Below the pieces are notes generated by a model that saw nothing but the letters and a program-made list of their open reading frames with translations, had not been told where the DNA came from and made no database searches. Shown here in pieces: positions 17,407 to 24,899 of a DNA stretch of 64,000 nucleotides (within the stretch, counting starts at the first letter, position 1; every line of letters begins with the position of its first letter). A program made the position numbers and the translations under genes. Source of the DNA: Rhizobium sp. BK650 (GTDB taxonomy: Bacteria; Pseudomonadota; Alphaproteobacteria; Rhizobiales; Rhizobiaceae); NCBI RefSeq assembly GCF_014195325.1, contig NZ_JACIBK010000013.1, positions 123,475-187,474 on the forward strand, read 5' to 3'.

Positions 17407-18745
17407 GGTGTGCTCCTGCGGGGCGGACGGGCAACGGCCAGCTGGGGCCATGGCCGAGCGCGCCGGACGGTGAACAGACGATGCAGCCGCAGCGCTGGGC
17501 GGCAGCCGTTGGCCTCACCGTGCCGCGCACGCCGTCATAATATTGGAAGCGGCTTTGCGCGGGCATGGCCGTGACGGCTCCGAGGAACATCGTGATCGCA
17601 AGCGAGGCGACCGTCGAATTGATGGAAACGACCGCGGGCTGGGGAACATGTGCGCCGAGCACATAGGGATCGGCTGCGCGTTGTGTCGGGGTGAGCATCT
17701 CACGGCGGATCTGTTCGCCGTTCAAGGCACCGGTGCAGGTGAGGCAGGGCAGACCGGGCGCCAGCATTTGTACCCGGCCGGTCATGTGCGAGACCAGACC
17801 GTCGGCAACCGTCAGACTGACGCCGAGATCGATGGTCGGCACGAGATACTGGTAGGCGGCCTGACCGACGACGGCGCGGCTGGCATGCGAATCCGTGCAC
17901 AGGAAGATGAAATCGAAGCCGCCGATCAGACCTGCGACCGGGCCGTCGATGATATCGCCGACAATGCCCTGCACAGCCGCCTTCGGATTGACGGCAAGTA
18001 TGGCCCGGCGCGCGACATCGACCTTCGGCGTGCCGATATCTGCTGCCGTCGCCCCGATTAGCCGATTGAGGTTGGTCGCCTCGACACTGTCGGGATCGAC
18101 GATCGTCACGTTTTCGGCTCCGAGATAGGCAAGCTGCTGCACTGTCGCCGATCCCGTGCCGCCGGCGCCGACAACCAGGATTTTCAGCCTTGCGATCATC
18201 TGCTGGCCGTCCCGGCCAAAGGCGCGGATCTGCCGATCGTGGCGCAGATCGCCCTCCTGGAAACCTCCCGCCTCGTCGCTCAACAACGTCAGCCCGGTTC
18301 CGACCTCCCAGACGTCGACGGGCGTCTGCAGGCCGAGACGGCGGGCGCTCAGCCCTTGCGGTCCGATCACCATTGCCAATGGTCTCGCCTGCGGGGCACG
18401 CCGATCGAAAAAGGCCTTCATCTCCTTTTCGCCGGCATCGTCGATCAGCGAAAAGACAGGCCTCCCGGCGGCGTGCGGATGCGTATGGATCATGACGGGG
18501 CTGAGGCGCTTGGCGCGCGCTCGATTCGCAATGTCGACCAGGACGGCGGGGTGAAGGCAGACCGACGTCGAGGTCCGGCTCACATAGGCCGACTGGTCGA
18601 CCGGCGAGGCTTCAGCAAGCACCCAGCTTTCGGTAATCGGGTCGAAATGAGCGTAGCCGATTGCGCACGCCTCGGCGGCGGTTGCCGCCAGCAGATCGTC
18701 GGCCAGGCTCCTGCAGGTCCCTTGCAGCGTGCGAAGTCCGCTCAT
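17399..18745 (-). CDS. JAB (JAMM) isopeptidase fused to ThiF/E1-like activating enzyme
   Basis: 448 residues from the ATG at 18745 (ATGA overlap with the E2-like stop). N-terminal JAB domain: Glu near 45 and H87-T-H89 followed by S99-x2-D102, giving H-x-H-x9-S-x2-D, two residues longer than the canonical x7 spacing. E1/ThiF domain: ATP-binding GAGGTGSA (193-200), DPDSVEATNLNR, and CLTC (334-337) whose Cys may be catalytic or zinc-binding. E1 adenylates the Ubl C-terminus and JAB cleaves or matures Ubl conjugates. Fusion of activator and deconjugase in one chain keeps both activities equimolar. Confidence 0.9.
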   Translation of the reverse strand: MSGLRTLQGTCRSLADDLLAATAAEACAIGYAHFDPITESWVLAEASPVDQSAYVSRTSTSVCLHPAVLVDIANRARAKRLSPVMIHTHPHAAGRPVFSLIDDAGEKEMKAFFDRRAPQARPLAMVIGPQGLSARRLGLQTPVDVWEVGTGLTLLSDEAGGFQEGDLRHDRQIRAFGRDGQQMIARLKILVVGAGGTGSATVQQLAYLGAENVTIVDPDSVEATNLNRLIGATAADIGTPKVDVARRAILAVNPKAAVQGIVGDIIDGPVAGLIGGFDFIFLCTDSHASRAVVGQAAYQYLVPTIDLGVSLTVADGLVSHMTGRVQMLAPGLPCLTCTGALNGEQIRREMLTPTQRAADPYVLGAHVPQPAVVSINSTVASLAITMFLGAVTAMPAQSRFQYYDGVRGTVRPTAAAQRCGCIVCSPSGALGHGPSWPLPVRPAGAHHV

Positions 18746-19128
18746 TGAAGCCTCCGTAGCCGATCGTTGATAGTGTTCATCCAGCCCGACAGCGTGTCGC
18801 GGTTCGCGTCCCATGGCGTTGTCAGATGCCATGAAAACCACAGCCCGCTTTCGCTGGTTTCCGGGATCGCATTGTCCGAGGCCGCATTCTGCGGCAGGTT
18901 GCCGGAGGAAAGCCTGAGGTTATTGTCAGCCCAGAAGCAGTCCAGGGCGGCGTAAGGATAGGCCACCGGAACCAGAAAACGGATCGTGGTCTGCCTTGCC
19001 GACCATCCTTCGGGCAGCAGGACGGCCGGTACGCTCACGAGCGTCGTTCCGCTCGGCAAGGGGCGTTTTTCGGCAGCTGAAAAGCGCGCCCGGAGGTCGT
19101 CAAATTGACGTTCGAGGATCGTGCTCAT
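18742..19128 (-). CDS. E2-like protein (prokaryotic E2 family E type)
   Basis: 128 residues. The middle section FLVPVAYPYAALDCFWADNN has the E2-typical PxxYPY strand-turn. LRLSSGNLPQNA and the terminal helix WHLTTPWDANRDTLSGWMN fit the prokaryotic E2_E family described beside polyubiquitin-like genes. The sole cysteine is in LDCFW, close to the PYxxxD turn and not at the usual eukaryotic active-site position, so thioester activity is doubtful. It overlaps its neighbours by 1 and 4 bp. Confidence 0.7.
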   Translation of the reverse strand: MSTILERQFDDLRARFSAAEKRPLPSGTTLVSVPAVLLPEGWSARQTTIRFLVPVAYPYAALDCFWADNNLRLSSGNLPQNAASDNAIPETSESGLWFSWHLTTPWDANRDTLSGWMNTINDRLRRLQ

Positions 19129-19817
19129 TAGCCAAAATTCGCCTTCGGGACAGAGGAGAAGCGGCGTGCAGGCGTCACATCGAGATCAACGATGCCGTCG
19201 TCTGCGATGATGCGGTCCGGATCGTCGCCATGGCCTTCCAGCATAAGATCGTGTTCGGGGTTCCAGCCCGAAACGCGTGCCTTGATCTGCAGACCGGTCA
19301 GCTGCGGCTGGTCGGTTTCGTATTTCTGGCCGTTGACGAAGAAGTGATAGGTCTTCGGACGCGGCGCGGTGATGAAGCGCTCGACGCCGTCGCGCGTGAG
19401 GTCGATGGCTTCGTCTTGCTTGATCAGTCGGTCGGTGCCGCCGCGAACCTCGAGAAAAACCGCCTCATTGTCTGACGCGCCGCTGAACAGCCGCAGCGCC
19501 GCCTCGTTGATCGTTTCGAGACCCCATTTGATTTCCCGGTTGTTGGCAAAGAGGCGGAAGATACGGTCACCGGTAAAGGCGATGAAACGTTCCGTGCCCT
19601 TGGCGCGCAGATCGAAGGTTTCGTCGAGACGGACATCCTCGAAGTCACCCGTTTGAAGAATGGCAAAGAGGCTATAGACCTCGGGCGGCGCAAGTTTGCC
19701 GGCGCCCAGAATCTGGCGGCCCAGTGGCACGGGGTCGGAAAGCGCGATCGGCTTGAAGACGATACCGTCGACGGCGAGTTCGGCGGGATGGCCCTTGTTG
19801 CTACTGTTATCTTGCAT
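19128..19817 (-). CDS. Multi-ubiquitin-like protein with three Ubl repeats
   Basis: 229 residues made of three about 70-residue repeats (roughly 10-80, 81-150, 151-229). Each has a beta-grasp outline and a similar end: FDLRAKGTERFIAF, IDLTRDGVERFITA and VDLDVTPARRFSSV. This matches the bacterial multiubiquitin family. The C-terminus is KANFG with no terminal GG, so either the last Gly is used directly or JAB trims it first. The start has SD GAGGA, which is partly buried in a predicted hairpin (19822-19873). It is the likely substrate of the downstream E2-like and JAB-E1 proteins. Confidence 0.88.
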   Translation of the reverse strand: MQDNSSNKGHPAELAVDGIVFKPIALSDPVPLGRQILGAGKLAPPEVYSLFAILQTGDFEDVRLDETFDLRAKGTERFIAFTGDRIFRLFANNREIKWGLETINEAALRLFSGASDNEAVFLEVRGGTDRLIKQDEAIDLTRDGVERFITAPRPKTYHFFVNGQKYETDQPQLTGLQIKARVSGWNPEHDLMLEGHGDDPDRIIADDGIVDLDVTPARRFSSVPKANFG

Positions 19818-19821
19818 CGGA

Positions 19822-19873
19822 ATTGATCCTCATGATTGTCACCGCGGTCTGCTGTGACGTGCAATGGATCAAT
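19822..19873 (-). promoter_or_regulatory. Nested hairpin masking the polyUbl ribosome-binding site
   Basis: In the leftward transcript, ATTGATCC (from 19873-19866) can pair with GGATCAAT (19829-19822). Inside it GTCAC (19858-19854) pairs with GTGAC (19842-19838), with nearly symmetric 7-8 nt internal loops. The GGATCAAT arm contains GGA of the polyUbl Shine-Dalgarno GAGGA. Formation would lower polyUbl translation relative to the upstream helicase. Inferred from base pairing only. Confidence 0.55.
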
Positions 19874-19900
19874 CCCTGCGAGGAACGATAACCGGAAAGG

Positions 19901-22900
19901 TCAGGCGAAATTTTTTTCGAATGTTCCGCCCGGCACGGTTCCGCACATAAAAAACGCCGGGCATTTCGGACAGCTGCGCGGCGATGCCTTGGTCGGAAAT
20001 TGGCCGGACAGTATGGCGGCGATATTGGCCTCGAGCTTGCGCCGCCGCGTGTCGAGCGGCCCATCCTTCAGGCTGAGGCGCTCGTGGCCTGCGTCGGAAA
20101 GAAACAGGATTTCGGCGCTGCAGCCAGGTGCCTGATCGTTGACGGCGAGGAGCGTTGCCATGACGGCAGCGCCTTCCATCGCCGTCGTGCGCCTGTGGCC
20201 TGTCTGGACCTGCCGCAATTCCCTCAGCACGCCGGCGGCATCCGTCTGCGCATAGTCGATCTCGATTTCGATCGTTGCCCCGGCGAGCGTAAAGGACAGG
20301 CGGTGCGCCGGGGCGATGGGCCTGCCGTCGTTCATGGCGACGAAATGCCTGACGAGTTCGCCGGCAAGGCGGCGATAGGCCGGCGCGGCCGGCAATGCAG
20401 CAAGAGGCGAGGCCGACCAGAGACGTTCGACGATCTCATCCGGCCCGGCCGTGTCCGTCGCGATGGTGCCGGTGGCGATCAGCTCGCGGACCGCCTGCCG
20501 GACGATCTCGTGCATGTCCTCATAGGCAGTCGTGGTGCGCCGGCCGCCGAGTTTGAGGATATGGGTATAAAAGAAACGGCGCGCACAGCGCTCGTAGAGG
20601 GCAAGCTCGCTCTGCCGGAAGAGGGGCTGTCCGTGATAGATCATCGGGATCGACGGGTTATCGGGCGGCAGATTGAAGCTGGACGGTGTAACGCACAGCC
20701 GAGACAGACCGGATCCGAGCCGGGCGACGAAAGGGGAGGGCTGTCGCTCGGACTTTTTCGTGCGACCGGGCGCATAGACGAGGAGCCGATCGCGCGCCCG
20801 CGACAGGGCCACATAAAACAGGCACTGCTGCTCCTGCATATGCTCGCGTTCGGCGAAACTTTCGCCGTCAAGGTCCGATCCTTCGATCATGCCGTCCGGC
20901 GGCGGACAGGCTGGCGCGGCGGCGTTGCGCGGCAAGGTACCCTTCGCCATGCCGGGGATGTGAACGACGCGAAACTCAAGGCCCTTGCTCGCATGCATGG
21001 TCATCAACCGCATCGCGTCGATGCCGCCTGCCGCCTGCGGGATATGTCTCAGGTCCCGGTCGTCGGAGAGCCGCACAAGCCGGCGGATCCTCTCGAGCAG
21101 GGCGGGAATGGCCCCGCTGCGGCCTGCGGGCTGGGCCCGCACGAAATTCATCAACTGCCAAAGGGCGATCCCTTTTGCGCGTGCCTGCATGTTGCCAGCG
21201 CCGGCAATCTGTGCCGCCACACGGCTGCGGTCGAGCAACAATTGCGCCAGGGTATCCCAGGGCGGAGAATTTCCGTCGAAGCCGGCAAGCAAGGAGGAAT
21301 AGGCGGCAACGGCCGCCGCGGCCGGCTCGCTGAGGCCGGCAGGCGGGTGCTTTATCCAATCGAGTGGCCTGGCCGTGTCGTTATTGAGTGCTTCATTGAA
21401 ACGACCAAGATCGCCAAGCGGTATCGTCAGCCCCGGTGTGGCGAACTCGCGCGCAAGCGCCATGGCGCGCCGGTCGATCAACAGCGAAAGCCATGCCAAA
21501 AGATCCTTCACCTCCGGCCGCTCAAACAGGCTGCCAAGATAGAGGACGGGAATGCCCCTGGCCTCGAGGCCGGCGCCGATCTTGGCGAGCCGGTCGTTGC
21601 CGCTGCACAAGAGCGCTTGGTCGCGGAAGGCATGACCGGCATTGCGCATTTCCAGGATGCCGTCGGCGAGAGCGTCAATTTCCCTTTCGGTGTCGCCGTC
21701 GATGGAGCGGAATTCGACCGGATTGCCGCTGGGCCCGCGGTTCGATTTCAACGCCACGGGCGTGGCCCCTTCGATCTGCATGCCTTCTGCGAAGGCCTGG
21801 TAGCTGTCGACGATCTCGCCCACCGAGCGATAGTTCACCTCCAGCTGATCGCGGCTGCCGCCCCTGAAGTCCTGCGTCTCGAAACGGGAAAGGTTGAAGG
21901 ACGATGCGCCCCGAAAGCGATAGATCGACTGACGGACATCGCCGACGCACCAGAGGTTGCGACCGCCTGGGCTCAATTGCTGCAGGAGCCGCACGCTTGC
22001 CCGGTTCACATCCTGATATTCGTCGACAAGGATATGGCCGATATCGGCGGCTACGGCGCGCGCGATCTCGGGGCGCGTCTCAAGCAGATGCGTTGGCAAG
22101 GCGACGAGATCGCCAAAATCGACGCAGTCGAGCGACCTCTTCAGGTCGCTGTAGCTTTCATAGACGCGCGCGACTTCGCGGGCGCGGTCCGCCCGTCCGC
22201 CTGGCGCGCCGTCCGAAGCGGCCAACTTGTCGACGAGAGCGGCATAATCTGGCGCAAGCACGACCTCATCCTGCGCCCGGGAGATCGCAGACAGGAGATC
22301 GCGCAGCTTGTCGGTCGGATCGGAGAGATCCCGGTAGTGGGTAAGATCAAGACCGGCGACCCTGTCGAGCATAAGATCGATGGCTTCGGTGTGATCGAGC
22401 AGCCGTGGTTCGCGAGCAAACCCGAGCTCCCTATGATAGCTGCGCACCAGGTTGAGGCCATAGGCGTGGAAGGTGCCGATCCACATGGCCGCTGCAGCTT
22501 GCGGGGCACGCTTTGCGATACGCTCCGACAATTCGCCGGCCGCTTTGTTGGAATAGGTCAGGACGACCATAGTGCGCGGGTCGACCGCATCCTTGTCGAT
22601 GAGGTCGCAGATGCGGCTGACGAGGGTCTTCGTCTTGCCCGTACCCGGGCCCGCCTCGAGCAGAAAGGCACCACCGCGGTGGGCTGCGGCACGCGCCTGA
22701 CGATCGTTCAGCGGCGACGTGTCTCCGGCGTCCTGTCTGAGCTCGACCGACGGCAGGAGCAGCGCATCCAACAATTGCTGGGCAACCGCGCCGTAGGGTG
22801 CGCCCAGCTTCGCCGCTATGGCGTTCGCGCTCATGCCCGCCAGGTGTTGCTCACGCAGGAAGGCGCGCGGCATCAGCAGCTCGCGCGAAAAGAGGTCCAT

Positions 22901-23296
22901 CTGCACCTCGCGACGCGACTTGCGACTATAATCGGCGACGCGCTCTTCGCCATCGGGCGCCGCCTCGACCGAACGGGCCGGATCTGGGTCGCGCGCCTGA
23001 TCGGGCAATCGCGCGTCACCGAGGGTGGCATGGCCGATTTCGTGACCGATCAGGAAGGCGTTCATGAACGCATTGCCGGTGTCTTCGTGCAGAATGCTAT
23101 GGCTGTGCGGGTCGTAGCTCGCACGTGCTTGGGCCAGAAGCGCGCTGCCCGGTTTCAAACCGGTTATGTCGATGATGCCGCAGCGATCGGCGGCCGCTTC
23201 CACCAGCGCCAACGGGTCCCAGGGATCGATGCCTTGTTCAACCAGACGGGCGTGGATCCTTGCGGCCTCCTGACGGCCGAGTTCGACCGTATCCAT
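19901..23296 (-). CDS. IrrE-type metallopeptidase / UvrD-like helicase / PD-(D/E)XK nuclease fusion
   Basis: 1131 residues from the ATG at 23296, one base after the upstream stop. Residues 1-185: ImmA/IrrE peptidase with HEIGH (85-89) and MDLFSRELLMP. Residues 195-850: SF1A UvrD/Rep helicase with Walker A GPGTGKT (216-222), HILVDEYQDVNRA, GDVRQSIYRFRG, MTMHASKGLEF and FYVALSRARDRLL. C-terminal about 230 residues: an AddB/PDDEXK-like nuclease region ending in CPKCPAFFMCG, an Fe-S- or zinc-type cysteine cluster. Peptidase plus helicase-nuclease in one chain suggests that DNA processing is gated by proteolysis. It is 83 bp from polyUbl in the same operon. Confidence 0.92.
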   Translation of the reverse strand: MDTVELGRQEAARIHARLVEQGIDPWDPLALVEAAADRCGIIDITGLKPGSALLAQARASYDPHSHSILHEDTGNAFMNAFLIGHEIGHATLGDARLPDQARDPDPARSVEAAPDGEERVADYSRKSRREVQMDLFSRELLMPRAFLREQHLAGMSANAIAAKLGAPYGAVAQQLLDALLLPSVELRQDAGDTSPLNDRQARAAAHRGGAFLLEAGPGTGKTKTLVSRICDLIDKDAVDPRTMVVLTYSNKAAGELSERIAKRAPQAAAAMWIGTFHAYGLNLVRSYHRELGFAREPRLLDHTEAIDLMLDRVAGLDLTHYRDLSDPTDKLRDLLSAISRAQDEVVLAPDYAALVDKLAASDGAPGGRADRAREVARVYESYSDLKRSLDCVDFGDLVALPTHLLETRPEIARAVAADIGHILVDEYQDVNRASVRLLQQLSPGGRNLWCVGDVRQSIYRFRGASSFNLSRFETQDFRGGSRDQLEVNYRSVGEIVDSYQAFAEGMQIEGATPVALKSNRGPSGNPVEFRSIDGDTEREIDALADGILEMRNAGHAFRDQALLCSGNDRLAKIGAGLEARGIPVLYLGSLFERPEVKDLLAWLSLLIDRRAMALAREFATPGLTIPLGDLGRFNEALNNDTARPLDWIKHPPAGLSEPAAAAVAAYSSLLAGFDGNSPPWDTLAQLLLDRSRVAAQIAGAGNMQARAKGIALWQLMNFVRAQPAGRSGAIPALLERIRRLVRLSDDRDLRHIPQAAGGIDAMRLMTMHASKGLEFRVVHIPGMAKGTLPRNAAAPACPPPDGMIEGSDLDGESFAEREHMQEQQCLFYVALSRARDRLLVYAPGRTKKSERQPSPFVARLGSGLSRLCVTPSSFNLPPDNPSIPMIYHGQPLFRQSELALYERCARRFFYTHILKLGGRRTTTAYEDMHEIVRQAVRELIATGTIATDTAGPDEIVERLWSASPLAALPAAPAYRRLAGELVRHFVAMNDGRPIAPAHRLSFTLAGATIEIEIDYAQTDAAGVLRELRQVQTGHRRTTAMEGAAVMATLLAVNDQAPGCSAEILFLSDAGHERLSLKDGPLDTRRRKLEANIAAILSGQFPTKASPRSCPKCPAFFMCGTVPGGTFEKNFA

Positions 23297-23297
23297 C

Positions 23298-23864
23298 CTA
23301 GTCCTCGTCGAGAAGAAGTTCTGCAATGCGTTCCGGGGATACATTCGCCTCTTCCAGCACCGCCTTGAAACTTAGCTTGTCGCTTGCCGCCCCAGGCTTG
23401 CCGTCCGACTTGTACTGGACCCCGCGCGACAGGGTCGGAGGAGCGGAAAGATGGTCCGCAAGTTCCTGGATGCCGACATTCAGCCCGGCGGCGAACTTCT
23501 CTAGGAAGGACAGCGGCACGCTCCCGAGCGTTATCAATCGATCGCGAAAGGCGTTGATGACGGGGCCGGGAACGCCGAGGGTCTCGCGGAGCGCGGCATA
23601 GGCTGAACGATCAAGGCCCGCAAAGGGGCTGGTCTGGGACGGGCCGGTAGCGGGGAGGTTGGCAATCCATCGTTCGGTGGCCGCGTCGATGGGAGTGTCC
23701 TGTTCAACGCTCTGCAACAAGAGCAGTTCATGGGCGAGCGCGACGAAGTCGTGCGTATTCTGCGGATAGCGCTGACAGTAGAGGCCGAGCGACACAGGAT
23801 CCTTGCGGAAATCGACAGCGAAGCTTGTCAGCAATGTCTCAGGGGTCGGCTGATTTTTGCTCAT
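23298..23864 (-). CDS. Uncharacterised partner of the sigma factor
   Basis: 188 residues, mostly helical. The N-terminus (FRKDPVSLGLYCQRYPQNTH then HELLLLQSVEQD) and the middle (PLSFLEKFAAGLNVGIQELA) resemble the small cytoplasmic partners found next to conflict-type sigma factors. I see no HTH or enzyme motif with certainty. Its start overlaps the sigma gene by 4 bp and its stop is one base before the helicase ATG. This strict coupling suggests it may be an anti-sigma or adaptor, which is inference. Confidence 0.6.
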   Translation of the reverse strand: MSKNQPTPETLLTSFAVDFRKDPVSLGLYCQRYPQNTHDFVALAHELLLLQSVEQDTPIDAATERWIANLPATGPSQTSPFAGLDRSAYAALRETLGVPGPVINAFRDRLITLGSVPLSFLEKFAAGLNVGIQELADHLSAPPTLSRGVQYKSDGKPGAASDKLSFKAVLEEANVSPERIAELLLDED

Positions 23865-24646
23865 TTGTCCTCTCCGAGGCCGAGTGCCTGTCGCAATGCG
23901 GCAATAGCCCGCTTGCGGCGATTGTGCACGGTGCGCGGATCGCAGTGCAAGAGGCCGCTGATTGAAGCAATATCAGGATCGCTCGACTGGCTCGGGATAT
24001 TTGCAAGCGTCATAGTGATGACCTCCTTTTGTTCCTGTGGCAAAGCTTCAATCGCCGCCAACAGCCGAGGCCGGAAAATAGGATCTGAAAGAATTGCATC
24101 ATCGGCATCATTTGCATGCGCGCCGGTGGTCTGGGCCGACGCGACGAGAACCCCACTGTCGTCATCGACTTCGATCGGGGTCTCGCGTTCGGCGCGAGCG
24201 GAGACACGCCTGCGTGCGCTCAGGCGAAGCTTGGCGACCGCCTCGTCGAAATGGACCTCGTAGAAATCGAGACGGTCGCCGCCACTGCGGTCAAGGGTGA
24301 CGAGCAGGCGAATACGATCGAGTGCCGCATCGTTGATGTCTTTCGTGGCCGCATCGACCAGAACTTTGCCGTCGACCGTGCGTTCGGCGCGCGGCAACGC
24401 GCGGGCGATGCGCCGGAGAAAAAGCACAAACAACCGGTTGAACCTTGCGTCATTATTGTCCGACCGCGTCGCCCGCATCCTGTGGACCAGCGATTCCGAG
24501 CGTATATAGCCGGGGTTCGAGCGGTCGGAAATTTCGCAACGCGCAATAAGTTCGTCGAACCCAAGCGTTTCAAGACTGGCAATCTCGGCCTCGACCTCGG
24601 TCATTCTTGTATATTTGCTGAGCGGCGGGATGGTCCGCGGGTTCAT
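23861..24646 (-). CDS. Sigma-70-like factor, first gene of the Ub-like operon
   Basis: 261 residues. The C-terminal 65 residues form a sigma region 4 helix-turn-helix: LPQEQKEVITMTLANIPSQS then LLHCDPRTVHNRRKRAIAAL. The N-terminal part is helical and basic (RMRATRSDNNDARFNRLFVL) and may correspond to a diverged region 2. It may also begin at an ATG at 24604. Sigma-like regulators heading conflict operons suggest regulated, perhaps autocatalytic, transcription. The shared upstream gap contains repeated CTTAAA-type motifs. Confidence 0.75.
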   Translation of the reverse strand: MNPRTIPPLSKYTRMTEVEAEIASLETLGFDELIARCEISDRSNPGYIRSESLVHRMRATRSDNNDARFNRLFVLFLRRIARALPRAERTVDGKVLVDAATKDINDAALDRIRLLVTLDRSGGDRLDFYEVHFDEAVAKLRLSARRRVSARAERETPIEVDDDSGVLVASAQTTGAHANDADDAILSDPIFRPRLLAAIEALPQEQKEVITMTLANIPSQSSDPDIASISGLLHCDPRTVHNRRKRAIAALRQALGLGEDK

Positions 24647-24899
24647 TTTGTCGGCTCTGCGTCAAAATTTGATTCGAATCACATTTCGAAAATCCAACAT
24701 CTTTAAGTTGATGTCGAGCGGGGCACCGGACTTAAAATGCGACAAGGCCTCTTGAAGGCTAGTCTCGTGGTCGATGAGTCGGACTATGACTCGGCCCAGG
24801 CCTTCAAAGAAAACGTCTTAAAAGTTCATCTTGTCTCTAATACTGGTCTTCTTAAAGTTGAAAAACACCGCTAGTCTCGCTCACCAGGGGGAGAGAGCA
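24647..24899. promoter_or_regulatory. Divergent promoter region with repeated CTTAAA-GTT motifs
   Basis: 253 bp between the sigma-factor operon and the helicase-nuclease operon. Related motifs occur as TCTTTAAGTTGA (about 24700), GACTTAAAATGCGA (about 24729), GTCTTAAAAGTTCA (about 24816) and TTCTTAAAGTTGA (about 24849). TTGAAGGC (about 24752) and GCCTTCAA (about 24800) form an inverted repeat, and GAGTC/GACTC lies inside it. This density fits control of both operons by one regulator, possibly the neighbouring sigma factor. Confidence 0.55.

Noticed and set aside
20000..23368. 1122-codon open frame on the plus strand
   Set aside because: It is antisense to the IrrE-UvrD-nuclease gene, whose motifs are complete; the long frame results from high GC and codon bias.
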